Source: Nocardia aurea (GTDB lineage: Bacteria > Actinomycetota > Actinomycetes > Mycobacteriales > Mycobacteriaceae). From it: 64,000 nt of DNA. The notes under the pieces are model-generated. The model saw only the letters and a program-made list of their open reading frames with translations. It was not told the DNA's origin and did no database searches. The translations under genes were made by a program, and so were the position numbers. Position 1 is the first letter of the stretch. Every line of letters starts with the position of its first letter. The stretch covers positions 301,189-365,188 of the forward strand of contig NZ_QCYJ01000170.1 in NCBI RefSeq assembly GCF_003123685.1. Reading direction: 5' to 3'. Shown in pieces: positions 18,392 through 27,711 of this stretch.

Positions 18392-19294
18392 TCAGACGAT
18401 CTCGACAGCGGCGCTGTCGCGAATGTCCATGATCTCGGTGAGGTTCTCGGCGATGTCTTCGGCCGTCAGCGGCGTCTTGTAGATGCCCTGCGAGGCCACG
18501 ATCGCGATACGTGCCACACCTCCCAGTCCGGCACGCAACACCTCGCCGTTGAGTTCGCAGTTCTCGTGGGCCAGAAAGGCGGCCGCGGGGGCGACCATGT
18601 CCGGTGGCATCGCCGCGTTGATCTGGTCCATCATCTCGGGTGTCAGACCGCGGGAACCGGCGATCTTCGCGCTCTGAGCATCCGACATTCGGGTGAACGC
18701 CCGCGGCGCGACGGCGTTGACCCGTATCCCGGAACCGGCCGCCTCGGTCGCCAGGCTGCGCGTGAGCCCCCATACCGCGCCTTTCGCGGGCCCGTAACTG
18801 GTCATCTCGGGGATATTGCCGAGCATCGCCTCGGACACGGTGTTCACGACGCGGCCGTATCCGGCCCGACGAAAATGCGGCCACGCGGCCCGGGTGACCA
18901 ACAGGCTGCCGAAATAGTGGACATCGACCATCGCGCGGAACTGCGACACCGTCAGCGCCTCGAAACCGTCGGGATCGGAGATCCCCGCGTTGTTGACGAC
19001 GATATCGACCCGACCGAACGCGTCGACCGCGGTGTCGACGACGGACCGGGCCCCTTCCTCGTCCGCCACGGAAGCGAAACACGCGACCGCCCGTCCGCCC
19101 GCGGCGCGGATCTCCGCGACGACGGCCGCCGCGGGTTCGCTCGACGAACCCGAACCATCCAGCCGGACACCGTAGTCGGCCACGACCACGTGAGCGCCCC
19201 TGGCCGCGAGGAGCAGTGCGTGGCTCCTGCCGACACCTCTGCCCGCTCCGGTGACGATCGCGACCCGCCCGTCGAAACGCAGTTCCCCGGTCAC
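18392..19294 (-). CDS. Short-chain dehydrogenase/reductase
   Basis: This 300-residue SDR has the cofactor loop TGAGRGVG, NNAG in the fourth strand and the active-site YGPAK. The start is a GTG at 19294 that overlaps the P450 stop as GTGA. Sitting between two P450 genes, it probably oxidises the alcohol one of them makes, which is inference. The C-terminal stretch after residue 245 (LTAEDIAENLTEI) resembles the tail of the SDR at 14315, suggesting that the two share an origin. Confidence 0.88.
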   Translation of the reverse strand: MTGELRFDGRVAIVTGAGRGVGRSHALLLAARGAHVVVADYGVRLDGSGSSSEPAAAVVAEIRAAGGRAVACFASVADEEGARSVVDTAVDAFGRVDIVVNNAGISDPDGFEALTVSQFRAMVDVHYFGSLLVTRAAWPHFRRAGYGRVVNTVSEAMLGNIPEMTSYGPAKGAVWGLTRSLATEAAGSGIRVNAVAPRAFTRMSDAQSAKIAGSRGLTPEMMDQINAAMPPDMVAPAAAFLAHENCELNGEVLRAGLGGVARIAIVASQGIYKTPLTAEDIAENLTEIMDIRDSAAVEIV

Positions 19295-20517
19295 GACCGT
19301 GCCCCCGGATCGGCATCGAACAGTACCGGCAGCGAGGTCGGCGACCGGAACACCTGTCCGCGGATGTGCGGATCTTTGCCGTCCGGGTCCAGCCGCAGGT
19401 TCGGCAACCGGTCGAGCAGCAGATTGATCGCGACGCGCATTTCCAGCCGCGCCAGATGCATGCCGAGGCACACGTGGGTTCCGTAGCCCCACCCGATATT
19501 GGGACGCGCGGGCCGGAAGATATCGAAAGTGTCGGGATCCTCGTAGCGATCTTCCTGTCGGTTGGCCGCACCCAGCATCGGCATGACCGAGGAACCTTCG
19601 GGTATCGCGACGCCACCCAGTTCGGTGTCCTCGGTCGCGATACGCGTGATCGTGAGCAGTGGCGGCTCCCACCGCACCGCTTCCTCGATCGCCTGCGGGA
19701 TCAGCGACCGGTCGGCGCGCACGGCCTCGAGCTGTTCGGGATTGCTGAACAGGCCGAACAACAGGTTTCCCAGGGCCCGGTAGGTGGTTTCGACCCCCGC
19801 AGGCAACAACAGTCGCAGGAACGAGAAGATCTCGTCGTCGCTCAGATGCTCGCCCTCGATCTCGGCGACAGCGAGTCTGCTGATCAGATCATCCTGGGGT
19901 TCCACGCGCCTGGCCGCGAGAATCGGGGTGAAGTACTCCTCGAGGGCGAGCGATGCGGCTTTGCCTCGCTCGGGATTGATCGTGAAACTCAGCAGCGAGA
20001 TCGACCAGCGCTGGAACTGTGGATAGTCCTCACGGGGCAGACCGAGCAGTCCCGCGATGATCTGGGTCGGATACGGGAAGGTGAAGTCGGTGACCAGATC
20101 GGCGCTGCCCTTGCTCGCGAACCGGTCGATCAATTCGTTGCCGACGCCACCGACGAGGGAGTCCTCCCATTTCGCCAGCGCCTTCTGCGCGAAGGCCCGT
20201 GACACCAGCGCCCGGTGACGTCCGTGTTCGGGCTCGTCCATACCGAGCATCACGTGACGACCGAGGACGTCGCCGAACGCCTGGATGATGATCGCCGAGG
20301 AGAACGTCCGATTGTCGCGCAGCATCTGCTGGACGTCTTCGAACCGGTAGACGATGAAGAGGGGTTTGGTGTTGTCGCCCGGCATCGTGGACAACTCGAT
20401 GCGCTGAACCGGCTCCTCGCGGCGCAGGCGCGCCAGCTCGGTGTAGGGGTCGCGAACGTCGCCGGACACCACGTCGTCGAAGGACCCGAAGTCCTCCAGA
20501 TCATCGAACAACTGCAT
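19291..20517 (-). CDS. Cytochrome P450 (operon P450 no. 1)
   Basis: This 408-residue P450 has the I-helix LPAGVETT, the ExxR motif EEAVR and the haem loop WGYGTHVCLG with Cys350 as ligand. The usual Phe that opens the haem loop (FGxGxHxC) is a Trp here. It is only distantly similar to the P450 at 17097, so the operon carries two different monooxygenases rather than a recent duplication. It begins 11 bp after the aldehyde dehydrogenase stop. Confidence 0.95.
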   Translation of the reverse strand: MQLFDDLEDFGSFDDVVSGDVRDPYTELARLRREEPVQRIELSTMPGDNTKPLFIVYRFEDVQQMLRDNRTFSSAIIIQAFGDVLGRHVMLGMDEPEHGRHRALVSRAFAQKALAKWEDSLVGGVGNELIDRFASKGSADLVTDFTFPYPTQIIAGLLGLPREDYPQFQRWSISLLSFTINPERGKAASLALEEYFTPILAARRVEPQDDLISRLAVAEIEGEHLSDDEIFSFLRLLLPAGVETTYRALGNLLFGLFSNPEQLEAVRADRSLIPQAIEEAVRWEPPLLTITRIATEDTELGGVAIPEGSSVMPMLGAANRQEDRYEDPDTFDIFRPARPNIGWGYGTHVCLGMHLARLEMRVAINLLLDRLPNLRLDPDGKDPHIRGQVFRSPTSLPVLFDADPGARS

Positions 20518-20528
20518 GGTAACTCCTT

Positions 20529-22013
20529 TTACGAGGCCGGGTAGGCGACGGATTTGATCTCGGTGTATTGGTCGAATCCGGCGGTGCCGTTCTGTCGACC
20601 GATACCGCTGGCCTTGTATCCGCCGAAGGGGACGTCGGCGCTGTATCCGGCCGCGCCGTTGAGGCCGATGAATCCGGCCCGCAGGCGGCGACCCAGCGAC
20701 AGCGCGCGATCGAGCGAACCGGCCATGACATTGCCCGCCAGGCCATAGCGGCTGTCGTTGGCGATCCGGACCGCGTCGTCGTCATCGTCGTAGGGGATGA
20801 CGGACAGGACCGGGCCGAAGATCTCCTCTTGGGCGATCGTCATCGAATTGTCGACGTCGACGAACAGGGTGGGCTTGACCCAGAATCCACGGTCGAATCC
20901 CCGCGGTTGTTCCTTGCCGCCCGAGAGCAGAGTGGCCCCCTCATCGATACCCCGCTGGATGTATCCGAGTACCCGGTCGCGTTGCCGGGCCGAGATGACC
21001 GGACCGCACAGCGTCGACGGATCCTGCGGGTCGCCCGGGGCGATGTTGTCGTACATCGCCTTCAACAACGCGACACCCTCGTCATATCGACTGCGCGGCA
21101 ACAACATTCGGGTGGGGTTGGCGCAGCCCTGGCCCGCGTGCATACACGGCGCGATCCCGATGGCGCACGCGAAATTCAGGTCCGCGTCGTCGCAGACGAT
21201 CGTGGCCGACTTGCCTCCGAGTTCGAGGAACAGCCGCTTCATCGTCGCGGCGCCCTTCTCCATGATCCGACGACCGACCGCGGTGGAGCCGGTGAACGAG
21301 ATCAGGTCGACCTCGGGCGAGAGCGTGAGCTCCTCACCGACCAGGTGGTCCGACGCTGTCACCACATTGACAACCCCTGCCGGGATATCGGTCTGCTCGG
21401 CGATCAGACGCCCGAGCCTGGTGGCAGTGAACGGGGTGTCGGGGGCGGGCTTGAGGACGACCGTATTACCGGTGGCCAGGGCCTGCCCCAGCTTGTGGAC
21501 GGTGATCTCGAAGGGAAAATTCCACGGGGTGATCGCACCGACGACACCCACGGGTTCGCGCAGCACTTTCCGCGTCGTCTGTATGCCGGTCAGCGGCACG
21601 AACGCGTCGCCGAGATCGGTTTCCCACGCGTAGGTTTCGATGAGTTTCGCCGGATAGGTGAACCCCTCGGCCAGTGGCGCGTCGAGCTGCGGGCCGTAGG
21701 TGATCGCTCGCGGACAACCGGCCTCCAGGATCAGTTCCTCGCGGAACTGTTCCTTCTCGCCCTCCACCGCGTCGTGGAGTTGCAGCAGGCAACGCCGCCG
21801 AAAAGCGTGATCCCGCGACCATCGGGTGTTGTCGAAGGCGTTGCGGGCCGCACCGATCGCACGACGCATATCGGCCACGGAGCCATCGCTGACTTGCCCG
21901 ATGACTTCCTCGGTCGCCGGGTTGATATTGACGAAAGTTCCGGTCCCGCCCTCCACGAGTCTGCCGTCGATCAGCATCCTCGACTCGGACCGAGATGTCG
22001 TTGTGTCAGTCAT
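20529..22013 (-). CDS. NAD(P)-dependent aldehyde dehydrogenase
   Basis: This 494-residue ALDH has the normal family length and all hallmarks: TPWNFPFE in the N-terminal part, the base Glu264 in LELGGKS, the catalytic Cys297 in GQGCANPT, and EEIFGPVLS. It converts an aldehyde to a carboxylate. With the P450 and SDR genes beside it, the operon can carry out stepwise oxidation of a methyl or alcohol group to an acid. Its start overlaps the upstream SDR stop by 8 bp. Confidence 0.95.
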   Translation of the reverse strand: MTDTTTSRSESRMLIDGRLVEGGTGTFVNINPATEEVIGQVSDGSVADMRRAIGAARNAFDNTRWSRDHAFRRRCLLQLHDAVEGEKEQFREELILEAGCPRAITYGPQLDAPLAEGFTYPAKLIETYAWETDLGDAFVPLTGIQTTRKVLREPVGVVGAITPWNFPFEITVHKLGQALATGNTVVLKPAPDTPFTATRLGRLIAEQTDIPAGVVNVVTASDHLVGEELTLSPEVDLISFTGSTAVGRRIMEKGAATMKRLFLELGGKSATIVCDDADLNFACAIGIAPCMHAGQGCANPTRMLLPRSRYDEGVALLKAMYDNIAPGDPQDPSTLCGPVISARQRDRVLGYIQRGIDEGATLLSGGKEQPRGFDRGFWVKPTLFVDVDNSMTIAQEEIFGPVLSVIPYDDDDDAVRIANDSRYGLAGNVMAGSLDRALSLGRRLRAGFIGLNGAAGYSADVPFGGYKASGIGRQNGTAGFDQYTEIKSVAYPAS

Positions 22014-23082
22014 GGATCGAGTTCTCCTGGCTGCGATCGCTTTCCCGCACCGGCGAATCCGAAGGCTCCTCGATTTCCGCCGAGGAATTCGCGGGGGGCG
22101 GGGTAGGTGGACGAATCTTCATGACGAACAATCCGATTCGCTGCATCGCCGGCGCCGGAAGCACCTTCGCCAGCATGATCAGGGTGCGTGCTGTCGGACT
22201 CAGTCGCGTCGTCGGCGGGCGCATGCTCTTGTACCCGGGCAGCCCCATCGCGACCCGGACGATCTGATGCATCGCCTTCGTCGGCAGGAACCGGTTCGAC
22301 ACCAGCAGTGCCGTGGCGTCGAGCCCGACCGACCGACGGGTGTAGGGCGCTTTCCCGTCGAGCGCGCGTCCCAGCCGTACCGCGAACTTCTCGGGAGGGC
22401 TGGCGATTCTCATCGCCGCGCGGCCGCGCTTGTCGATGGTTCGGTGGTGCTGCCCGTACGGACCCTCGAAGTCGCGGAAGCTCGTCGTTCCGTCGTCGGT
22501 GATGATCTCGGTATCGAAGACACCCGTCACCAGGACCGTGACCCCCAGTCCGTACGGCGCTACCTCGCCCGCGAGCGACTCGCCCCACCGCTCCAGTGCG
22601 CCCTTGGCGGCGGAATAGGCCGCGATCACCGGCATGCCTCGAACGCCGCCCGCGCTCGAGATGAGGACGATGCGCCCGCGTCCGGCCTCGCGCATCCCGG
22701 GAAGCAGATCCCTGGTCAATGCGACCGGACCGAACAGGTGCGTCGCGAACATCGTCTGCCACAGCTCCATCGGCGTCTCCTCGACCGCCCCGGCGGCGGC
22801 GATGCCCGCGTTGTGCACCACCGCGTCCGGCACGCCGACCAGCTCACCTATCGCGACGGCCGCCGCGGCGACCGAATCCGGATCGCACAGGTCCAGACGC
22901 ACCCCGAGCAGGCGGGGGTCGTCCTCGGCGGCGCCGGTGGCCTCGCGCAGCGCGGCCATTCCCTTGTCCACCGACCGCACCGCGGCGACCACGCGCCAGC
23001 CGCGGTGATACAGATATTTCGCGGACGCCAGGCCGAGGCCGCGCGAGGCGCCGGTGATGACGACACTGCGTGACTCGCTCAT
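22006..23082 (-). CDS. Short-chain dehydrogenase with extended C-terminus
   Basis: This 358-residue classical SDR has TGASRGLG at the N-terminus, NAG in VVHNAGIA and the active-site YSAAK. About 100 residues beyond the Rossmann core include a hydrophobic amphipathic stretch near 290-325 (MHQIVRVAMGLPG, then IMLAKVLPAP). This could touch the membrane or the neighbouring AveC protein. The ATG at 23082 overlaps the AveC stop as ATGA, so translation is likely coupled. Confidence 0.87.
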   Translation of the reverse strand: MSESRSVVITGASRGLGLASAKYLYHRGWRVVAAVRSVDKGMAALREATGAAEDDPRLLGVRLDLCDPDSVAAAAVAIGELVGVPDAVVHNAGIAAAGAVEETPMELWQTMFATHLFGPVALTRDLLPGMREAGRGRIVLISSAGGVRGMPVIAAYSAAKGALERWGESLAGEVAPYGLGVTVLVTGVFDTEIITDDGTTSFRDFEGPYGQHHRTIDKRGRAAMRIASPPEKFAVRLGRALDGKAPYTRRSVGLDATALLVSNRFLPTKAMHQIVRVAMGLPGYKSMRPPTTRLSPTARTLIMLAKVLPAPAMQRIGLFVMKIRPPTPPPANSSAEIEEPSDSPVRESDRSQENSIHD

Positions 23083-24221
23083 TCGGGCACCCCGCATCGG
23101 CCGCCGTCGGCCGGCGCCTCGACGTCGGGCCTGCCGTCGGGTTGCGCGCTCATCCACTCCGACCAGATCCCGACCGAGTACGGCCCCTCGGCGCCGTTCT
23201 CCTCGTAGAAGCCCTGGGGGTCATACACTTTCGCCTCCGGATACGGCCACGGGCAGGCTACGGAAGTGGCGGTACGGGTCCACTTGATGACCGCGAACCA
23301 TCCGCCGTAGACGAAGTACGACACGTTCATGGTCACGAACATCACGATCACCATGCCGACGAAGGGCCGACCGGCGAAAATCTTGGCCCGTTGCGCGAGT
23401 TTCTCCGCCACGGTCCGCCCGGTGTCGTCTCGGAAGATCAGTACCCCGGCGGGGATCATCACGAATGTGACCGACAGCGACTCCCACAGCAGCGGGAACT
23501 GGAAGGTGGAACCGGCGAACAGGGATCCGAACGGGATCACCTGCGAGTAGATGTACATCCCGGTGCGGACCAGCGAGACCTCCAGGATCATGTCGAACAC
23601 GAACCCGATGGGCAAGATGAGCAGGGCCAGGCTGATCAGCGGATGTCTCCACACGAAAGCGTCCGGAGAACGATCGGCCTGCAACTTGCGCAGAATCCTG
23701 ATCGCCGGGAAATAGGGGCCGAGGTAGAACATCACATAGCCGATGACGACGAACGGCTCGACCGTCGGCGACAGCGACACCAGCGGCCAATCCTCGGGCC
23801 AATGCCACAGTTCCGGGTTGTAGACGGCGAAGGGAGCCCAGTTCATGATCGGGTCCTGCCAGACGATCATGGTCGTCATGAATCCCATGATCAGGACCGG
23901 ATCGCGGGGGTTGCGACGGAACATGCGTACCCATATCGCGATCACCAGCAGTACCGCGACCAGCGTCCCGATATGGATCACGGCGATCCAGTGATCGAAC
24001 CCGAACAACGGCTCCACCGGCCGGGGCGCACCGGTCACCTCGGGATTTCGGATGCGGTCCGACACCGCGCCGCGGCGCGCGTTCGCCGCGATCAGCCCGA
24101 CCACCAGGATCGCCAGCGCGAGCAGTCCCCACCCCAGGTAGTTCTTCGTCGTCGCGGCGCCGCTGTCCGCGGCTGCCCGCCTCCCCGGGGGCTCCTGCGC
24201 GATCGTCTCGTCCATGGTCAT
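23079..24221 (-). CDS. AveC-family (spirocyclase-type) integral membrane protein
   Basis: This 380-residue protein has about six to seven membrane helices, and sequence features of the AveC family such as WQDPIMNW, the Trp/Pro-rich loop near ELWHWPEDW and FPLLWES. AveC of Streptomyces avermitilis acts in spiroketal formation and dehydration of avermectin. The function of the many Mycobacteriales relatives is not established. The ATG at 24221 overlaps the upstream binding-protein stop as ATGA, with GGAGAGGA upstream. Its C-terminal Cys/Pro-rich tail (about residue 325 on) lies after the last helix. A role in cyclising or processing the operon's substrate is inference. Confidence 0.82.
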   Translation of the reverse strand: MTMDETIAQEPPGRRAAADSGAATTKNYLGWGLLALAILVVGLIAANARRGAVSDRIRNPEVTGAPRPVEPLFGFDHWIAVIHIGTLVAVLLVIAIWVRMFRRNPRDPVLIMGFMTTMIVWQDPIMNWAPFAVYNPELWHWPEDWPLVSLSPTVEPFVVIGYVMFYLGPYFPAIRILRKLQADRSPDAFVWRHPLISLALLILPIGFVFDMILEVSLVRTGMYIYSQVIPFGSLFAGSTFQFPLLWESLSVTFVMIPAGVLIFRDDTGRTVAEKLAQRAKIFAGRPFVGMVIVMFVTMNVSYFVYGGWFAVIKWTRTATSVACPWPYPEAKVYDPQGFYEENGAEGPYSVGIWSEWMSAQPDGRPDVEAPADGGRCGVPE

Positions 24222-25336
24222 GACCGGTCCTCTCCGAAGCGATCGACGAGGTGCGAGTTGACCCCGTCGGTGTCGAGCCGACGGGCGACGAGGTAACCCG
24301 CCCCCATCCAGGCCCGCCTGGTCCACTTGCCCAGCGACACCCGGGTGCCGGGTGCACCGGAGGCGGCGGGAAGCATCTTGACTCGTTCGAGCGCGTCTTT
24401 GACTCCGCGCGGGCTCAGCGGCCGCGCGTCTATGAATGCGCGCAGAAGAGTCTGCGCGACATCGTGATTGACCATCGGCAGGACATACTGCGGTCGACGC
24501 CCGTAGCGCTTCTCGAAGCGATCGAGGTACGCCTGCCCGACGGTGTTGGCCTCGTCGTACTGATCGACCCCGATCCAGCCGGTGAACGCCTTCCACATCA
24601 CCGGATTGACCCAGGCATTCTGGAACGCCGTGCTGGTGTACCTGGGAGGATCCCAGCCGAGCTCTTGGAGCACGGGATTGATGAATACGATGCCGAATCC
24701 GAAGCCGCAGTGGATGATCGCCTCGGGCTCGGCTTTGTGCAGGGCCCGGACGGCCTCGCCGATATCCTGCGCGGTCTGCGCGATCGAAGCCTCGGCCACG
24801 ACCCGGATACCCTTCGCCGCGGCGGCCCGATGAAAGTTCTGTTGGTAGCTGCGCCCGATCAGCGATTGCTCGACCAGGAGCCCGACCGTCGAATAGCCCT
24901 GTTTCGCCAGTAGATCCGCCCAGAAGATGGGCTCGTCGGTCATGGATCCCTGCGGGAACGAGAAGGTCCACTCCCCCAGCCAGTCGTCGGTTCCGGTGAC
25001 CGAGATCGCGGGCACCCGGAATCGTTGCTCGATGGCTTCCTTCACCGCGACGCAGTTGTCGGTGATGTTGGGCCCGAAGACCGCGAGGCAGCCCTCGTCG
25101 ACGAGTTCGGCGAATCCGTCGATCACCGCCTTGACCGAGCCCTTCGGCAATCCTTCGACTTCTTTGTAGACGACCTCGACCGGCCGGTCGATCTCACCGG
25201 CCGCGAGGGCCTCGTCGAAGACCAATTCGAACGGGAGCGTGAAGTCGTCCAGCATCTCCTGCGGGTAACTCTCGGGCAGCCGAAAGTCCATGAGATAGCC
25301 AATTTTGATCGGTTGTGCTGCGCTTTCGTAGGACAT
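24218..25336 (-). CDS. Type-1 periplasmic-binding-fold protein without a signal peptide
   Basis: This 372-residue protein has the fold of branched-chain-amino-acid/amide receptors: IKIGYLMDFRLP near the start, VFGPNITDNC and the hinge-side VGLLVEQSLIG. It starts MSYESAAQPIKIGY, with no hydrophobic signal and no lipobox, so it should stay in the cytoplasm unless the start is wrong. GGAAGG sits five bases upstream of this ATG, and only about 100 bp separate it from the ATPase gene. Cytoplasmic members are known as ligand sensors, for example AmiC of Pseudomonas. No transporter subunits are adjacent. Possible roles are an intracellular sensor or substrate carrier. Confidence 0.85.
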   Translation of the reverse strand: MSYESAAQPIKIGYLMDFRLPESYPQEMLDDFTLPFELVFDEALAAGEIDRPVEVVYKEVEGLPKGSVKAVIDGFAELVDEGCLAVFGPNITDNCVAVKEAIEQRFRVPAISVTGTDDWLGEWTFSFPQGSMTDEPIFWADLLAKQGYSTVGLLVEQSLIGRSYQQNFHRAAAAKGIRVVAEASIAQTAQDIGEAVRALHKAEPEAIIHCGFGFGIVFINPVLQELGWDPPRYTSTAFQNAWVNPVMWKAFTGWIGVDQYDEANTVGQAYLDRFEKRYGRRPQYVLPMVNHDVAQTLLRAFIDARPLSPRGVKDALERVKMLPAASGAPGTRVSLGKWTRRAWMGAGYLVARRLDTDGVNSHLVDRFGEDRS

Positions 25337-25381
25337 GGCGCCTTCCGATGATTCTCACTCGCGGCAGCAAGCACACGAGCA

Positions 25382-25397
25382 GACCTAAGATTTGTTC
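25382..25397 (-). promoter_or_regulatory. Shared 16-bp operator-like site (copy B), inside the operon
   Basis: Minus strand GAACAAATCTTAGGTC lies 46 bp upstream of the binding-protein start, in the 101-bp gap after the NorQ-like gene. It keeps both outer quartets, GAAC and GGTC. Its position suggests an internal promoter serving the genes from the binding protein onward. Confidence 0.6.
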
Positions 25398-25437
25398 AGA
25401 CTGTAGCGACAGGTCTCCTGACCCGTCAATCACCTAT

Positions 25438-26253
25438 TCAGGCGAGCGATTCCGGTAGATAGATGTCGATCATCTCGACCAGCCCCCGCGACACCACGGG
25501 GTCATCGGTCAACGGGCCCGCGATGGCCGCGCGCGCGGCAACCCGTGGCGGCAGACCTTCGGCCGTCAATCGCGCTGCCGCGATCAGCACCCGGGTGGAG
25601 GCGACCTCGCGCAGACCACCGGTCTCCAGCCGCCGGACCGCCTGCGCCAGTCTGACCAGATCCGTGGCGCACGCCGCCGAGACCCCCGCTTCCGCCACGA
25701 CGATGTTCTCTTCCACATGTGCTGCCGGGTAACCGAATTCGATCGCCACCATGCGCTGCCGGGTCGAGTCCTTCAGATCCTTCAAGACGCTCTGATAGCC
25801 CGGGTTGTAGGACACGACGAGACCGAAACCCGGGGCCGCGTCCACCGTGACGCCGAGACGTTCGATCGGCAGCTGACGACGATGATCGGCGAGCGGATGC
25901 AGGACCACCGTCGTGTCCTGACGCGCCTCGACCACCTCGTCCAGGTAGCAGATCGCGCCTTCGCGGACGGCCCGGGTCAGCGGACCGTCGACCCATTCGG
26001 TCTCACCCCCGCGAAGCAGGTATCGCCCCACCAGGTCGGCGGTCGTCAGGTCGTCGTGACAGGACACCGTGATCAGCGGCCGGTCCAGATCGTGTGCCAT
26101 GGCTTCGACGAAGCGGGTCTTGCCACATCCCGTCGGCCCCTTGAGCACGATGGACAGTCCCAGCCGGTAGGCCGCCTCGAAGACGGCGACCTCCGTCGAG
26201 ACCGGTACGTAGAACGGCCGGCTCCGCCTTCCTTGCTCGATCATCGTGCTCAT
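25438..26253 (-). CDS. NorQ/CbbQ-like MoxR-family AAA ATPase
   Basis: This 271-residue AAA+ ATPase has Walker A GPTGCGKT near residue 39, Walker B ICYLDEV near 102 and the family insertion PGFGLVVSYNPGYQ. The size and C-terminal CbbQ-type domain fit NorQ/NirQ/CbbQ. Those ATPases work with a VWA partner (NorD/CbbO) to activate a metalloenzyme. The partner is nine genes downstream at 15337. It is the first gene of the long operon, GAGGTGA precedes the ATG, and a shared operator-like site sits 50 bp upstream. Confidence 0.9.
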   Translation of the reverse strand: MSTMIEQGRRSRPFYVPVSTEVAVFEAAYRLGLSIVLKGPTGCGKTRFVEAMAHDLDRPLITVSCHDDLTTADLVGRYLLRGGETEWVDGPLTRAVREGAICYLDEVVEARQDTTVVLHPLADHRRQLPIERLGVTVDAAPGFGLVVSYNPGYQSVLKDLKDSTRQRMVAIEFGYPAAHVEENIVVAEAGVSAACATDLVRLAQAVRRLETGGLREVASTRVLIAAARLTAEGLPPRVAARAAIAGPLTDDPVVSRGLVEMIDIYLPESLA

Positions 26254-26302
26254 CGTCGAGTCACCTCGTGGTCGAACATGTCCACCCGCTTCCGCGCTGA
26301 TT

Positions 26303-26318
26303 GACCAAATTTCTGTTC
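26303..26318 (-). promoter_or_regulatory. Shared 16-bp operator-like site (copy C), head of the NorQ operon
   Basis: Minus strand GAACAGAAATTTGGTC lies 50 bp upstream of the NorQ-like start and 107 bp upstream of the divergent amidohydrolase. The outer quartets GAAC and GGTC are kept; the core is more divergent than in other copies. It could control both directions. Confidence 0.6.
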
Positions 26319-26424
26319 CAACGTAAGGTCGGGCGGGACATCAAGTCAATCTCCGGACACGAATCATGTGAAGTTCTCACACCCGCACGGGATTCGAACT
26401 GCTGTACGCGAAGGAGCGCGCCTC

Positions 26425-27711
26425 ATGGACATGAACGATTTCATCCTGGTCTCGGTGGACGATCACCTCGTCGAACCGCCGGACATGTTCGAGCATCACA
26501 TCCCCGCCAAATACAAGGACGATGTCCCGAAGTTGATTCAACGCGCCGACGGAACCGACGCGTGGGTCTTCGAAGGTCAGGAAGCCACCAATGTCGGACT
26601 GAACGCCGTCGCCGGGCGCCCCCCGGACGAGTACGGCGCCGAGCCGACCAAGCTCAGCGAGATCCGTGAGGGCTGCTACGACATCCACGAACGAATCCGC
26701 GACATGAACGCCAACGGGGTGCTCGCCGCGATGAACTTCCCGTCCTATCCGCAATTCTGCGGCCAGTATTTCGCCCGCGCGAAGGACAAGGAGCTCGGCC
26801 TCGCGGTGCTGCGCGCCTACAACGACTGGCATATCGACGAATGGGCGGGCACCTACCCGGGACGAATGATCCCCATCTCGCTCCCGCCGATCTGGGATCC
26901 ACAGTTGATGGCGGAGGAAGTGCGGCGGGTCGCGAAGAAGGGTTGCCACGCCGTCACCTTTTCCGAGAATCCCGCGAAACTCGACTACCCCTCGTTGCAC
27001 GATCCGCACTGGGATCCGTTCTGGCAGGCGTGCAGCGACACCGCCACCGTCGTCTGCCTGCATATCGGTTCGTCGTCACAGGTCGTGATCACCTCACTGG
27101 ACGCCCCGGTCGACACCATGATCACCCTGCAACCGATGAGTATCGTGCAGGCCGCGGCCGATCTGGTGTGGTCACCGGTGTTGCGGAAATTCCCCGACCT
27201 CACCTTCGCCCTCAGCGAGGGCGGGATCGGATGGATCCCGTACTTCCTCGAACGAATCGACCGTGTCTACACCATGCACCGCGCCTGGACGCACCAGGAT
27301 TTCAAAGGCAAACTGCCCAGCGAGGTTTTTCTCGAACGTATCGTCACCTGTTTCATCGACGACGGATTCGGTATCGAGAGCCGGAACAAACTCAACCTCG
27401 ACATGGTCACCTGGGAATGCGATTATCCGCATTCGGACTCGACCTGGCCGTTGGCGCCGGAGGGGCTGGCCGATCATTTCCGGGGAGTATCCGATCATGA
27501 TATCGATCGGATAACCCATCAGAACGCGTTGCGCCTCTTCTCCTTCGATCCGTTCCGACACATTTCGAAGGACCAGGCGAACGTCGGCGCGCTGCGCGCC
27601 CTCGCGAAGGACGTGGACCTCGGCTTCCGTTCGTCGGAACGGCTGCGTAAGACCGGAACCGATACCGTCACCGTACTCGACCTCGCCGCGAAGTTGCCTA
27701 CCTCGTCGTAA
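26425..27711 (+). CDS. Amidohydrolase-2 family metal-dependent hydrolase
   Basis: This 428-residue TIM-barrel hydrolase has the opening metal-site motif DDHLVEPP (the DxHxxEP form common in this family), CLHIGSS in the middle and WECDYPHSDS at the C-terminal metal-binding strand. Members hydrolyse C-N or C-C bonds or decarboxylate ring-cleavage acids. ATG 26425 has AAGGAG upstream. It is divergent from the NorQ operon and shares its promoter region, so a role in the same pathway is likely. I cannot tell whether it opens a ring, removes a side chain or decarboxylates. Confidence 0.88.
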   Translation: MDMNDFILVSVDDHLVEPPDMFEHHIPAKYKDDVPKLIQRADGTDAWVFEGQEATNVGLNAVAGRPPDEYGAEPTKLSEIREGCYDIHERIRDMNANGVLAAMNFPSYPQFCGQYFARAKDKELGLAVLRAYNDWHIDEWAGTYPGRMIPISLPPIWDPQLMAEEVRRVAKKGCHAVTFSENPAKLDYPSLHDPHWDPFWQACSDTATVVCLHIGSSSQVVITSLDAPVDTMITLQPMSIVQAAADLVWSPVLRKFPDLTFALSEGGIGWIPYFLERIDRVYTMHRAWTHQDFKGKLPSEVFLERIVTCFIDDGFGIESRNKLNLDMVTWECDYPHSDSTWPLAPEGLADHFRGVSDHDIDRITHQNALRLFSFDPFRHISKDQANVGALRALAKDVDLGFRSSERLRKTGTDTVTVLDLAAKLPTSS

